A stretch of 64,000 nucleotides of DNA from Pigmentiphaga kullae (lineage in GTDB: Bacteria; Pseudomonadota; Gammaproteobacteria; Burkholderiales; Burkholderiaceae_B), in contig NZ_SGXC01000001.1 in NCBI RefSeq assembly GCF_004216695.1, positions 1,922,001 through 1,986,000 of the forward strand. The letters are read 5' to 3'. Numbering within the stretch: the stretch's first letter is position 1; the number at the start of each line of letters is the position of its first letter. Of this stretch, positions 42,948-51,544 are shown piece by piece. The notes beneath the pieces are model-generated. The model saw only the letters and a program-made list of their open reading frames with translations, made no database searches and was not told where the DNA came from. The position numbers and the translations under genes were made by a program.

Positions 42948-42995
42948 GTCTGCAATATTAGTCCTAAAATAACTTAAGGACCGAAATTGCAGACA
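42947..42995. promoter_or_regulatory. hipBA operator, inverted pair 1
   Basis: TGTCTGCAAT..TT.GTCCT (from 42947) faces its near-complement AGGACCGAAATTGCAGACA (to 42995), so a 49-bp imperfect dyad begins at the hipB start codon. Each arm holds a version of the motif GCAATATnAGTCCTTA, also present in the second hairpin just upstream. AT-rich, unlike the surrounding DNA; probably the promoter/operator bound by HipB. Confidence 0.6.
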
Positions 42996-43011
42996 TATTC
43001 TCAAAAATCAA

Positions 43012-43066
43012 AAAAGACCGCAATATCAGTCCTTAATAGATATAAGGACTGATATTGCGGTCTTTT
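43012..43066. terminator. Perfect 24-bp hairpin upstream of hipB and downstream of argJ
   Basis: Arms 43012-43035 and 43043-43066 are perfectly complementary over 24 nt with a 7-nt loop ATAGATA. On the minus strand the stem runs into GGTCTTTTTTGATTTTT, an excellent U-tract, so it should terminate transcription arriving from argJ. Both arms also contain the GCAATATCAGTCCTTA motif of the hipB operator, so it may double as operator pair 2. Confidence 0.7.
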
Positions 43067-43081
43067 AATCCAGAATGCGGA

Positions 43082-43208
43082 GGATCCGGCTTTGCCGGTC
43101 CTCGCGCATTGCCCCCTTGAGGGGGCGCCCGAAGGGCGTAGGGGGTGGGCTTCCCTTCCGGTCCTCGCGCATTGCCCCCTCGAGGGGGCGCCCGAAGGGC
43201 GTAGGGGG
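43082..43208 (+). repeat. GC-rich intergenic element, tandem copies D and E
   Basis: Copy D (43082-43146) is complete, from GGATCCGGCTTTGCCGG to GGGCGTAGGGGG. Copy E (43158-43208) repeats the last 50 or so bases 63 bp later, nearly identical, but lacks the GGATCCGGC left half. It lies between the hipB-side terminator and the argJ stop, which is 5 bp away. Confidence 0.75.
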
Positions 43209-43212
43209 GCCT

Positions 43213-44439
43213 CTACGACCTATAGTCGGCGTTGATGCTCACGTACTCATGCGAGAAATCGCAGGTGTACACCGTCTCGGTCACTTTCCCCCGGCCCAGC
43301 GAGATGCGCACGGCGATCTCGGCCTGCTTCATCACGCGCTGGCCGTCTTCTTCCCGGTAGTCGGGATTGCGTCCTCCATTCTTCGCCACCCACACGTCGT
43401 CCAGCCACAGGTTGACCCGGCCCACATCCAGGTCGTCGATGCCGGCGTAGCCGATGGCCGCCAGGATGCGTCCCAGGTTGGGGTCCGAGGCATAGAACGC
43501 GGTCTTGACCAGCGGCGAATGCGCCACCGAATAGGCGACCTTGAGCGCCTCTTCCTGGCTGCCGGCGTCCTCGACCCGGATGGTCATGAACTTGGTCGCC
43601 CCTTCGGCGTCGCGCACGATCAGTTGCGCCAGTTTGGTCGCCGCGGCCTTCAGCGTGGCCAGCAGCTCGGGGTAGAGCGGATCCGATTCGGACTCGATGC
43701 GCAGGCCGGCGCGGCCGGTCGCGGCGATGATGAAGGAGTCGTTGGTGGAGGTGTCGCCGTCCACCGTGATGCGGTTGAACGAGACGTCGGCGACCTGGCC
43801 TGCCATGCGCTTGAGCAGGGCCGGGGCGATGGCGGCGTCGGTGGCCAGGAAGCCCAGCATGGTCGCCATGTTGGGGCGGATCATGCCGGCGCCCTTGCTG
43901 ATGCCGGTCAGGGTGATCGGGTGGCCGCCGATGTTGGCCCTGCTGGACACGATCTTGGGCAGCGTGTCGGTGGTCATGATGCCGTGCGCGGCCTCGGTCC
44001 AGTTGCCGGGCGCCAGCGCCTTGACGGCGGCCGGCAGGCCGGCCTCGATGCGGTCCACCGGCAGCGGCTCCAGGATCACGCCGGTCGAGAAAGGCAGGAC
44101 CTGGCGCGGATCCAGGCCCAGCAGCTTCGCCAGCGCGTCGCAGGTGGCGCGGGCGGCGGCCAGGCCGGGCTCGCCCGTGCCGGCGTTGGCATTGCCGGTG
44201 TTGACGACCATGGCGCGGATGGGCAGCGATTGCGCCAGGTGTTCCTCGCATACCTGCACCGGCGCGGCGCGGAAGCGGTTGCGCGTGAAGACGCCGGCCA
44301 CGCTGGTGCCTTCGGCCAGCCGGAAAACGGTCAGGTCGCGGCGGCCGGCCTTGCGGATGCCGGCTTCGGTGACGCCGATTTCGACGCCGTCCACCGGGAA
44401 GACGAGTTCGGGAGCGGGAATGTGCAGATTGACGGCCAT
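43213..44439 (-). CDS. argJ: Bifunctional ornithine acetyltransferase / N-acetylglutamate synthase
   Basis: A 408-residue ArgJ that transfers acetyl from N-acetylornithine to glutamate, giving the cyclic arginine pathway. Self-cleavage should occur before Thr in '[18 protein letters not shown]', the usual ArgJ autoprocessing site separating alpha and beta chains. Other motifs are '[15 protein letters not shown]', '[17 protein letters not shown]', '[16 protein letters not shown]' and the C-terminal '[18 protein letters not shown]'. It starts 51 bp after hemL's stop, so may be the last gene of the thiD-thiE-hemL transcript. It is separated from the DUF815 ATPase by hipBA. Confidence 0.95.
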   Translation of the reverse strand: MAVNLHIPAPELVFPVDGVEIGVTEAGIRKAGRRDLTVFRLAEGTSVAGVFTRNRFRAAPVQVCEEHLAQSLPIRAMVVNTGNANAGTGEPGLAAARATCDALAKLLGLDPRQVLPFSTGVILEPLPVDRIEAGLPAAVKALAPGNWTEAAHGIMTTDTLPKIVSSRANIGGHPITLTGISKGAGMIRPNMATMLGFLATDAAIAPALLKRMAGQVADVSFNRITVDGDTSTNDSFIIAATGRAGLRIESESDPLYPELLATLKAAATKLAQLIVRDAEGATKFMTIRVEDAGSQEEALKVAYSVAHSPLVKTAFYASDPNLGRILAAIGYAGIDDLDVGRVNLWLDDVWVAKNGGRNPDYREEDGQRVMKQAEIAVRISLGRGKVTETVYTCDFSHEYVSINADYRS

Positions 44440-44490
44440 GGCTGTCCTCGCGGAGCGGAAGGAGCGGGGCGCGGCCTGCGCCCCGCCGGA

Positions 44491-45774
44491 TCAGGGATTG
44501 AGTTCGGCGAAGGCTTCGCCGGCGATGGCGACGGTACGGGCGATGACGTCGTCGTCGTGGGCGATCGAGACGAAGCCGGCCTCGAACGCCGACGGCGCGA
44601 AGCTCACGCCGCGCACCAGCGCGGCGTGGAAGAACTTGTTGAACGCGGCGGTATCCGAGGCCGAGACCTCGGCCAGCGTGGTCGGCACCGTATCGCGGAA
44701 GTACAGGCCGAACATGCCGCCCACGTGGTCGGCGCTGAAGGGCACGCCCGCGCTGGCGGCCGCCGCGCGCAGGCCCTGCACCAGCTTGCCGGTTTGGGCT
44801 TCCAGCTTTTCGTAGAAGCCCGGCTCGGCCAGCAGGCGCAGGGTGGTCAGGCCCGCGGCCACGGCCACGGGGTTGCCCGACAGCGTGCCGGCCTGGTAGA
44901 CCCCGCCCAGCGGGGCGATGTGGGCCATGATGTCGCGCCGGCCGCCGAAGGCGCCGATGGGCATGCCGCCGCCGATGACCTTGGCCAGGGTGGTCAGGTC
45001 GGGCACGATGCCGGTGCGGCCCTGCACCCCCTGCGGGCCGACGCGAAAGCCGGTCATGACCTCGTCGAAGATCAGCACCGCGCCGTGGCGGGTGCATTGG
45101 TCGCGCAGCGCCTGCAGGAAGCCGGTCACGGGCTGGACCAGGTTCATGTTGCCCGCCACGGGCTCGACGATGACACAGGCGATCTCGTCGCCGTACTGCT
45201 TGAATGCGGCTTCCACGCCGGCGATGTCGTTGTAGTCCAGCACCAGGGTGTGCGAGGTGAACTCGGGCGGCACGCCGGCCGAGGTCGGGTTGCCGAAGGT
45301 CAGCAGGCCCGAGCCGGCCTTCACCAGCAGGCTGTCGGCATGGCCGTGGTAGCACCCCTCGAACTTGATGATCTTGGCCCGGCCGGTGTAGCCGCGGGCC
45401 AGCCGGATCGCGCTCATGGTGGCCTCGGTGCCCGAGCTGACCAGGCGCACCTGTTCGATCGAGGGCAGGCGGTGCACGAGCATCTCGGCCAGTTCGATCT
45501 CGGCCTCGGTGGGGGCGCCGAACGACAGGCCGTTGACGGCGGCCTCCTGCACGGCCCGGATCACTTCCGGATGGGCGTGGCCCAGGATGGCCGGGCCCCA
45601 GGAGCCCACGTAGTCGATGTACTGCTTCTTGTCGGCATCCCAGGTGTAGGGACCGGCGGCGCGTTCGATGAAGGGCGGGGTGCCGCCCACCGAGCGGAAG
45701 GCGCGCACCGGCGAATTGACGCCGCCGGGAATGGTGCGGCAGGCGCGTTCGAAGAGTTCTGCGTTGCGGATCAT
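44491..45774 (-). CDS. hemL: Glutamate-1-semialdehyde 2,1-aminomutase
   Basis: A 427-residue PLP enzyme that converts glutamate-1-semialdehyde to 5-aminolevulinate, the C5 route to haem. Motifs are '[23 protein letters not shown]', '[18 protein letters not shown]', '[21 protein letters not shown]' and '[12 protein letters not shown]'. The PLP Lys is Lys265 in '[17 protein letters not shown]'. The start is ambiguous between the ATG at 45774 (AAGG spaced 7-8 nt) and that at 45780, which overlaps the thiE stop. It is coupled to thiE-thiD, an arrangement common in Betaproteobacteria. Confidence 0.95.
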   Translation of the reverse strand: MIRNAELFERACRTIPGGVNSPVRAFRSVGGTPPFIERAAGPYTWDADKKQYIDYVGSWGPAILGHAHPEVIRAVQEAAVNGLSFGAPTEAEIELAEMLVHRLPSIEQVRLVSSGTEATMSAIRLARGYTGRAKIIKFEGCYHGHADSLLVKAGSGLLTFGNPTSAGVPPEFTSHTLVLDYNDIAGVEAAFKQYGDEIACVIVEPVAGNMNLVQPVTGFLQALRDQCTRHGAVLIFDEVMTGFRVGPQGVQGRTGIVPDLTTLAKVIGGGMPIGAFGGRRDIMAHIAPLGGVYQAGTLSGNPVAVAAGLTTLRLLAEPGFYEKLEAQTGKLVQGLRAAAASAGVPFSADHVGGMFGLYFRDTVPTTLAEVSASDTAAFNKFFHAALVRGVSFAPSAFEAGFVSIAHDDDVIARTVAIAGEAFAELNP

Positions 45775-45776
45775 GG

Positions 45777-46460
45777 TCATGCCTTGGTGGGATTGCCGGC
45801 GGGGTCCTCGGCCCAGGCCTGGGCGAAGGCCCGCGCGGCGGCTTCGATGTCGTCGGCGCCGAACAGCGCGGTGATCACGGCCAGCGCGTCGGCGCCCGCC
45901 GCCACGGCCAGCCCGGCGTTGGCGGGCGTGATGCCGCCGATCGCCACGATGGCGGGCCGGGTGCCGTCGGGCCGCCGCAGGCCGCGCGCCTCGGTCAGGC
46001 AGGACAGCGGGGCGCGCACGGCCGCGGGTTTGGTGGGCGAGTCGAACACGGCGCCGAAGGCCACGTGGTCGGCGCCGGCGGCCAGCGCGGCGCGGGCGCG
46101 CCCGGGTTCGTCGTAGCAGGAGGCGCCGATCAGCAGCGCCGGTCCGCCGGCCTGGCGGGCCGGGGCGATGTCGCCGTCCTCGCGACCCAGGTGGACGCCG
46201 TCGGCGCCGGCTTCGATGGCCAGCCGCCAGTCGTCGTTGATGATCAGCAGCACGTCCAGGCGGTCGCAGGCGGCGCGCAAGGCGCGCGCCTGTTCCAGCC
46301 GCTTGGCCGGCTCGGCCAGCTTGCGGCGCAGCTGCACGGCGCGCAGCCCGCCGCGGGCGGCCGCTTCCACGGCGGCCACCAGCCGGGCGGTGTCGTCCCA
46401 TTCGGGCGTGATGCCGTACAGGCCGCGCAGGGGGTGGGCCAGGGCCGGATCGGGACTCAT
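45777..46460 (-). CDS. thiE: Thiamine-phosphate synthase
   Basis: A 227-residue TIM-barrel enzyme joining HMP-pyrophosphate and thiazole phosphate to thiamine phosphate. Key motifs are 'GLYGITPE', 'AVQLRRKL' (substrate Arg/Lys), '[25 protein letters not shown]' (pyrophosphate/Mg site), '[13 protein letters not shown]' and '[30 protein letters not shown]'. The ATG overlaps the thiD stop (ATGA). The residues 'NDD' replace the usual 'NDR' after the second strand, a small variation. Together with thiD it forms the thiamine part of the operon. Confidence 0.93.
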   Translation of the reverse strand: MSPDPALAHPLRGLYGITPEWDDTARLVAAVEAAARGGLRAVQLRRKLAEPAKRLEQARALRAACDRLDVLLIINDDWRLAIEAGADGVHLGREDGDIAPARQAGGPALLIGASCYDEPGRARAALAAGADHVAFGAVFDSPTKPAAVRAPLSCLTEARGLRRPDGTRPAIVAIGGITPANAGLAVAAGADALAVITALFGADDIEAAARAFAQAWAEDPAGNPTKA

Positions 46461-47350
46461 GGCGTGGGCTCCTCGGTGGAATCGGGCGCGGCCTCGTCGC
46501 CGGCCGCCGCCTGTTCGCCCTGCTTGGCCCAGAAGAAGCGGTCGGGCAGCAGCCGGCCCATGCCGGGCTGGAAGCCCGAGGCCAGCGCCTGCCACGTGTA
46601 TTCCTGGGCCTCGGCCGTGGCGTCGCGCACGTCCATGCCGCTGGCCAGCAGGGCGGCCAGCGCGGCCGACAGGGTGGGGCCGGCGCCGCGGAAATTGCCG
46701 GGCAGCCGGGGCCAGCGGTATTCGCCCGCGGGTTCGGCGGCGTTGTCGCCGCCGCCGCGCAGCGTGTTGACCACGATGTCGCCGGGCTGGTGCAGGCCGG
46801 TGGCCAGCACCCAGGCGGCGCCCCGGCGCAGCAGCGCCTGGGCGGCGGTCTCGTCGGCCGAGTCCAGGTCCAGCAGGCCGTCCGCCACCAGTTGCTCCAG
46901 CCGCAGGCTGTCGGCCACGACCAGGGTCGCCTGGGGTACCAGCAGTTCGATGGTGGCGGCCATGATTTCCTCGGCCGAGTCCTCGGTTTCGGCGTCGTCC
47001 GCGTCCGGGGGATCGGCCCCCAGGTGCAGCACGACCGGCACGGCCGAGTAGTCGGCCAGGATCTCGGCCACGGCCGACACCGCCTCGGCCGAGAATAGCC
47101 CGCCGATCTTGAAGGCACGCACCGGCATGTCCTCCAGCAGGCTGCGGGCCTGGTCGTCGATCCATTCGGGCGCGACGGCTTCGCCGTCCTCCAGGCCGGC
47201 CGAGTCCTGCACGGTGTAGCCGGTCAGCACGGTCAGCGCATGGCATCCCATGCTGGCACAGGTCAGCAGGTCGGCCTGGATACCCCCGCCGGCGCTGGGG
47301 TCGGAGGGGGCGAAGGTCAGAACGAGGGGTGGCGTGGGAGCGGCTGGCAA
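46457..47350 (-). CDS. thiD: ThiD-like hydroxymethylpyrimidine kinase, divergent active site
   Basis: A 297-residue ribokinase-fold protein at the thiD position. The fold markers '[25 protein letters not shown]', '[14 protein letters not shown]' and the anion hole '[19 protein letters not shown]' are present. In E. coli ThiD the anion-hole segment is 'GTGCTLSAA'; here the catalytic Cys is Pro225. The 'KGGH' motif is 'ATGLH', and the stretch after '[14 protein letters not shown]' is acidic and unlike ThiD. The start is a TTG at 47350. It is coupled to thiE by ATGA overlap and divergent from rubredoxin. It could be a non-standard HMP(-P) kinase or a non-catalytic partner of ThiE. Confidence 0.85.
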   Translation of the reverse strand: MPAAPTPPLVLTFAPSDPSAGGGIQADLLTCASMGCHALTVLTGYTVQDSAGLEDGEAVAPEWIDDQARSLLEDMPVRAFKIGGLFSAEAVSAVAEILADYSAVPVVLHLGADPPDADDAETEDSAEEIMAATIELLVPQATLVVADSLRLEQLVADGLLDLDSADETAAQALLRRGAAWVLATGLHQPGDIVVNTLRGGGDNAAEPAGEYRWPRLPGNFRGAGPTLSAALAALLASGMDVRDATAEAQEYTWQALASGFQPGMGRLLPDRFFWAKQGEQAAAGDEAAPDSTEEPTP

Positions 47351-47486
47351 CGAAAAGTCTCGAAAGGCAGGGTCGTCCGGCGGGGATCCGGGCGAGGCCC
47401 ACGGTGTTTCGGTAAGATGCGAGATTCTAATGGATGCCCGATGGTTCCCGGTTCGCGGGGGCGGGGCTTGGTAAGATTGAACGACG

Positions 47487-47651
47487 ATGCGTACCTGGAT
47501 GTGTCTGATTTGCGGCTGGATCTACGACGAGGCAGCCGGCCTGCCGGAAGAGGGTATTCCTCCCGGCACCAAGTGGGAAGACGTGCCGCCCAATTGGGTT
47601 TGTCCCGAATGCGGCGCCCGCAAGGAAGATTTTGAGATGGTCGAGATCTGA
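47487..47651 (+). CDS. rubA: Rubredoxin
   Basis: A 54-residue electron carrier with one Fe held by four cysteines: Cys6 and Cys9 ('WMCLICGWIYD') and Cys39 and Cys42 ('NWVCPECGARKEDFE'). The sequence 'GIPPGTKWEDVPPNWVCPECG' is the classic rubredoxin core. It is divergent from thiD and 27 bp before yqgE. TAAGAT at 47472-47477 is a possible -10. The redox partner is not obvious here; alkane hydroxylases and stress reductases are known users. Confidence 0.95.
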   Translation: MRTWMCLICGWIYDEAAGLPEEGIPPGTKWEDVPPNWVCPECGARKEDFEMVEI

Positions 47652-47678
47652 CCCGCCCCGGGCGTTTACAATTCAGGT

Positions 47679-48245
47679 ATGAGCGAACGCGCCAATATCG
47701 ATCTCACGAATCAGTTCCTGATCGCCATGCCCGCCATGGCCGACCCGAACTTTGCCGGCGCGGTCATCTACGTATGCGAACACACCCCCAAGGGGGCGCT
47801 GGGCCTGGTCATCAACCGTCCCACCGACCTGACCCTGGCGGGCCTGTTCGAGCGGATCGAGCTGTCGCTGGACGATTCCCCGCAGGCGGAAGCCCCGGTG
47901 TTCTTCGGCGGACCGGTCCAGACCGACCGCGGCTTCGTGCTGCACGCCCCGGTGGGCGACTACAACTCCTCCATCAAGGTCGGCGACCTGGCCCTGACCA
48001 CCTCGCGCGACGTGCTGCAGGCGGTGTCCGACGGCCAGGGGCCGGGCAAGCTGCTGGTCACCCTGGGCTACGCGGGGTGGGGCGCGGGCCAGCTCGAGGA
48101 CGAGATCTCCGAGAACGCCTGGCTCAGCGTGTCGGCGTCGTCCGACATCATCTTCAACGTTCCGCCTGCCGACCGTTTCGACGCCGCGCTGGCGCTGCTG
48201 GGCATCGCCCCGATCATGCTGGCGGGCGAAGCCGGCCATGCCTGA
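47679..48245 (+). CDS. YqgE/AlgH family protein
   Basis: A 188-residue UPF0301/AlgH protein of unknown biochemical function. It begins with the typical 'NLTNQFLIAMPAMADPNFAGAVIYVCEHTPKGALGLVINRP', continues with 'VFFGGPVQTDRGFVLHA' and ends with 'LLVTLGYAGWGAGQLEDEISENAWL'. It overlaps ruvX by 8 bp, the usual pairing in Proteobacteria. AlgH has been tied to alginate and virulence regulation in Pseudomonas, but a direct mechanism is not established. Confidence 0.93.
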   Translation: MSERANIDLTNQFLIAMPAMADPNFAGAVIYVCEHTPKGALGLVINRPTDLTLAGLFERIELSLDDSPQAEAPVFFGGPVQTDRGFVLHAPVGDYNSSIKVGDLALTTSRDVLQAVSDGQGPGKLLVTLGYAGWGAGQLEDEISENAWLSVSASSDIIFNVPPADRFDAALALLGIAPIMLAGEAGHA

Positions 48246-48648
48246 CGAAACGCTGCTCGCCTTCGACTACGGAACCCAGTTCATCGGCGTTGCCGTCGGC
48301 AATACGCTGACCGGCCACGCGCGTCCGCTGGAAGTCATCGCCAACACCACGCGCGAGGCGCGCTTCGGCCGCATCGAGCAATTGCTGAGCGAATGGCAGC
48401 CGTCCCGCCTGGTGGTGGGCCTGGCGCTGGACGCCGACGGCGGCGAGCAGCCCATGACGGCCCTGTGCCGGCGTTTCGCCAACCAGTTGAACGGCCGTTA
48501 CGGGCTGCCCGTGGAACTGGTGGACGAGCGCGGCACCAGCCTGGCCGCCCAGTCCGAGATGGGGGCGGCCGGCCGCGGGCTGCGCGTGGACGCGGTGGCC
48601 GCCGCCATCATCCTGCAAAGCTACTTCGACACGCCCCGTTCTCCCTGA
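48238..48648 (+). CDS. ruvX: RuvX/YqgF family Holliday junction resolvase
   Basis: A 136-residue RNase H-like nuclease. The first acidic residue is Asp in 'LLAFDYGTQFIGVAVGN', then 'RLVVGLALDADGGEQPM' (family 'VGLP' position; here 'VGLALDADG') and 'VDERGTSLAAQSEM', with the final Asp in 'RVDAVAAAIILQSY'. These fit YqgF, an essential protein implicated in 16S rRNA 5'-end maturation and possibly junction resolution. It overlaps yqgE and is followed 12 bp later by pyrR. Confidence 0.93.
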   Translation: MPDETLLAFDYGTQFIGVAVGNTLTGHARPLEVIANTTREARFGRIEQLLSEWQPSRLVVGLALDADGGEQPMTALCRRFANQLNGRYGLPVELVDERGTSLAAQSEMGAAGRGLRVDAVAAAIILQSYFDTPRSP

Positions 48649-48660
48649 TCCGAGACTGCC

Positions 48661-49200
48661 ATGAATCCAACCCCTCCCAACCTCGACGCCGAGGCGCTGT
48701 ATGCGCGGCTGCGCGACGCCGTGCGCCAGTTGCTGGGCACGCTGCCGGCCGACCGCACCCATTTGGTCGGCATCCATTCCGGGGGATCGTGGATAGCCGA
48801 GCGGCTGCACCGCGACCTCGGCCTGCCCGAGGCGCCGGGCAAGCTGGACATCAGTTTCTACCGCGACGACTTCGCGCGCATCGGCCTGCATCCCCAGGTC
48901 AAGCCTTCCGACATCGCTTTCGACGTGGACGACAAGCACCTGGTCCTGATCGACGACGTGCTCTACACCGGCCGCACCCTGCGCGCGGCCATGAACGAGC
49001 TGTTCGACTATGGGCGCCCGGCGTCCATCCGGCTGGCCGTGCTGGTGGACCGGGGCGGGCGCGAGCTGCCCGTGGCGGCCGACTTCGCCGCGGCCACCGT
49101 CGACCTGGCGCCGGGACAAAGCCTCGTGCTGTCGCGCGCCGGGGATGCCTTCAAGATCGATTTCGAAACCCTGCCGCCCCAGGAGCCGCACCATGCGTAA
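48661..49200 (+). CDS. pyrR: PyrR-type uracil phosphoribosyltransferase
   Basis: A 179-residue PRTase-fold protein. The PRPP loop is '[28 protein letters not shown]', and '[20 protein letters not shown]' and '[13 protein letters not shown]' are PyrR hallmarks. In Bacilli PyrR is an RNA-binding attenuator; I see no PyrR-type anti-antiterminator in the 12-bp gap or in pyrB's start, so here it may act mainly as a UPRTase. It overlaps pyrB by 8 bp (ATGCGTAA), giving translational coupling. Confidence 0.93.
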   Translation: MNPTPPNLDAEALYARLRDAVRQLLGTLPADRTHLVGIHSGGSWIAERLHRDLGLPEAPGKLDISFYRDDFARIGLHPQVKPSDIAFDVDDKHLVLIDDVLYTGRTLRAAMNELFDYGRPASIRLAVLVDRGGRELPVAADFAAATVDLAPGQSLVLSRAGDAFKIDFETLPPQEPHHA

Positions 49201-50140
49201 CCCGCAGCTCAACAGCAACGGCGAACTCACCCACCTGTTGACCGTGGAGGGATTGCCGCGCGCGATCCTGAACCAGATCCTCGACACCGCGGAGTCGTTC
49301 GTGCCGCTGGCCGATCGCGAGATCAAGAAAGTGCCGCTGCTGCGCGGCAAGAGCGTGTTCAACCTGTTCTTCGAGAACTCCACGCGCACGCGCACGACGT
49401 TCGAGATCGCGGCCAAGCGCCTGTCGGCCGACGTCTACAACCTGAACATCAACGCCTCGTCGGCCAGCAAGGGCGAGTCGCTGCTGGACACCATCAACAA
49501 CCTGTCGGCCATGCAGGCCGACCTGTTCGTGGTGCGGCACGCCTCCAGCGGCGCGCCGCACCTGATCGCCCAGCACGTGGCGCCCCACGTGCACGTGATC
49601 AACGCCGGCGACGGCCGCCACGCGCACCCGACCCAGGGGCTGCTGGACATGTACACCATCCGCCACTACAAGAAGGACTTCACCAAGCTCACGGTGGCGA
49701 TCGTCGGCGACATCCTGCACTCGCGCGTGGCCCGCTCCGACATCCACGCGCTGACCACGCTGGGCGTGCCCGAGGTGCGGGCCATCGGCCCGCTGACGCT
49801 GCTGCCTTCCGGCCTCGAGCAGATGGGCGTGCGCGTGTTCACCGACATGGCCGAAGGCCTCAAGGGCGTGGACGTGATCATCATGCTGCGCCTGCAGAAC
49901 GAGCGCATGCGCGGCGCGCTGCTGCCCTCGGCGCAGGAATACTTCAAGCACTACGGCCTGACGCAGGAGAAGCTCGCGCTGGCCAAGCCCGATGCGATCG
50001 TCATGCATCCCGGACCGATGAACCGCGGCGTGGAGATCGACTCCCCGGTGGCCGACGGCAAGCAGGCCGTCATCCTGAACCAGGTCACGTTCGGCATCGC
50101 GGTCCGCATGGCCGTCATGAGCATCGTCGCAGGAGCCTGA
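49193..50140 (+). CDS. pyrB: Aspartate carbamoyltransferase catalytic chain
   Basis: A 315-residue ATCase that makes carbamoyl-aspartate in pyrimidine synthesis. Carbamoyl-phosphate motif '[19 protein letters not shown]' (S-T-R-T) is intact, followed by '[16 protein letters not shown]' and the aspartate loop. '[12 protein letters not shown]', '[14 protein letters not shown]' and '[12 protein letters not shown]' complete the active site. It lies directly before pyrC' (3-bp gap). In Pseudomonas-type class A ATCase the pair forms a large complex with the inactive dihydroorotase homologue; the layout here matches. Confidence 0.95.
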   Translation: MRNPQLNSNGELTHLLTVEGLPRAILNQILDTAESFVPLADREIKKVPLLRGKSVFNLFFENSTRTRTTFEIAAKRLSADVYNLNINASSASKGESLLDTINNLSAMQADLFVVRHASSGAPHLIAQHVAPHVHVINAGDGRHAHPTQGLLDMYTIRHYKKDFTKLTVAIVGDILHSRVARSDIHALTTLGVPEVRAIGPLTLLPSGLEQMGVRVFTDMAEGLKGVDVIIMLRLQNERMRGALLPSAQEYFKHYGLTQEKLALAKPDAIVMHPGPMNRGVEIDSPVADGKQAVILNQVTFGIAVRMAVMSIVAGA

Positions 50141-50143
50141 CCC

Positions 50144-51448
50144 ATGAAAATCCATATCCAGGGCGGCCGCCTGATCGACCCGGCCAACGGCGTGGACGCC
50201 GTCAACGACATCTACATCGCCGCGGGGCGCGTGGTCGGCATCGGCCAGGCGCCGGCGGGCTTCGTGCCCAATCGCCTGATCGATGCGCGGGGCCTGGCGG
50301 TCCTGCCTGGCCTGGTGGACCTGTCCGCCCGGCTGCGCGAGCCCGGCTTCGAGCACCGCGCCACGCTGGAATCCGAACTGCAGGCGGCGCTGGCCGGCGG
50401 CGTGACCAGCCTGGTGCTGCCGCCCGACACCGATCCGGTGCTGGACGAGCCCGGACTGGTCGAGATGCTCAAGCACCGCGCGCGCCAGCTCAACCAGTCG
50501 CACGTCTACCCGTTGGGCGCGATGACGGTCGGCCTGAAGGGCGAGATCATCACCGAGATGGCCGAGCTGACCGAGGCCGGCTGCGTGGCGTTCTCGCAGG
50601 CCGACGCGCACATCGCCGACACCAACGTGCTGCTGCGCGCCATGCAGTACGCCCGCACCTTCGACTACGCGCTGTGGCTGCGTCCGGAAGACCCGTGGCT
50701 GGCCCGCGAAGGCGTGGCCGCCAGCGGCGCCATGGCCTCGCGCCTGGGCCTGGCCGGCATTCCCGAGCAGGCCGAGACCATCGCCCTGCACACGCTGTTC
50801 GAACTGCAGCGCGCCACCCGTGCGCGCCTGCACCTGTGCCGCATCTCCAGCGCCGCCGGCATCGAGCTGGTGCGCCGCGCCCGCGCCGAGGGCCTGCCGG
50901 TGACCTGCGACGTCAGCGCCCACCACGTGCATCTGACCGACGTCGACATCGGCTACTTCGACGCGCATTGCCGGCTGACGCCGCCGCTGCGCGGCCAGCG
51001 CGACCGCGACGCCATCCAGGCCGCCCTGGCGGACGGCACCATCGATGCGATCTGCTCGGACCACACGCCGGTGGACGAGGACTACAAACTGTTGCCCTTC
51101 GGCGAGGCCGAGCCCGGCGCCACGGGCCTGGAACTGCTGTTGTCGCTGGCGCTGAAATGGGCCCGCGACACCGATCTGCCTGTCGCGCGCGCGGTGGCGC
51201 GGGTCACCAGCGAACCCGCCCGGGTCCTGGGCACCAGGGTGCTGGCCTCGTGCGGGCAACTGGGCGCCGGGGCGCTGGCCGATCTCTGCCTGGTCGACCT
51301 GGACGCGCACTGGCTGGTCAGCGAAGACAGCTTGCAAAGCCAGGGCAAGCACACGCCGTTCCTGGGCATGGAGTTGCCCGGCAAGGTCCGCATGACCATC
51401 GTCGCCGGTCACGTGGCCTACGAATCGTGTCCCCCCCCTACGCGCTGA
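50144..51448 (+). CDS. pyrX: PyrC'-type non-catalytic dihydroorotase homologue
   Basis: A 434-residue amidohydrolase-fold protein at the pyrC' position. The HxH metal motif that should follow 'PGLVD' is lost: 'VDLSARLREPG' has Ser61 and Arg63 in place of the two His. Later parts such as 'VSAHHVHLTD' and 'DAICSDHTPVDED' survive. In Pseudomonas such PyrC' proteins are inactive and scaffold PyrB into a dodecamer, with a separate active PyrC elsewhere. I infer the same here. Its last six codons and stop ('SCPPPTR') are supplied by repeat element copy F. Confidence 0.9.
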   Translation: MKIHIQGGRLIDPANGVDAVNDIYIAAGRVVGIGQAPAGFVPNRLIDARGLAVLPGLVDLSARLREPGFEHRATLESELQAALAGGVTSLVLPPDTDPVLDEPGLVEMLKHRARQLNQSHVYPLGAMTVGLKGEIITEMAELTEAGCVAFSQADAHIADTNVLLRAMQYARTFDYALWLRPEDPWLAREGVAASGAMASRLGLAGIPEQAETIALHTLFELQRATRARLHLCRISSAAGIELVRRARAEGLPVTCDVSAHHVHLTDVDIGYFDAHCRLTPPLRGQRDRDAIQAALADGTIDAICSDHTPVDEDYKLLPFGEAEPGATGLELLLSLALKWARDTDLPVARAVARVTSEPARVLGTRVLASCGQLGAGALADLCLVDLDAHWLVSEDSLQSQGKHTPFLGMELPGKVRMTIVAGHVAYESCPPPTR

Positions 51449-51494
51449 CGCGCGCCCCCCAGGGGGCGGCACTGGCGGACCGGCAAAGCCGGAT
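51431..51494 (-). repeat. GC-rich intergenic element, copy F, overlapping the pyrC' stop
   Basis: An inverted copy of the GC element, running from CCCCCCTACGCGCTGACGCG to GGCAAAGCCGGATCC. It provides the final codons and TGA of pyrC', so it either extended the coding frame or was selected to end it. It lies 50 bp before plsC. Just beyond it, hairpin GCGTGC / GCACGC (51515-51532) touches the plsC ribosome site. Confidence 0.75.
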
Positions 51495-51544
51495 CCGCTG
51501 TGCCCTGGATCAGAGCGTGCAGCTTCGCACGCGGAGACACTGAC

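Noticed and set aside
43075-46116. 1013-codon open frame on the plus strand
   Set aside because: Antisense to argJ-hemL-thiE, low complexity and Gly/Arg/His-rich; shadow of GC-rich coding DNA.
47351-47486. TPP riboswitch upstream of thiD
   Set aside because: The 136-bp divergent gap lacks recognisable conserved TPP aptamer segments (CUGAGA and the ACCUGA-type motif).
48661-49193. PyrR-dependent attenuator in the pyr operon
   Set aside because: pyrR overlaps pyrB and has only 12 bp upstream; I found no paired anti-antiterminator/terminator structure there.
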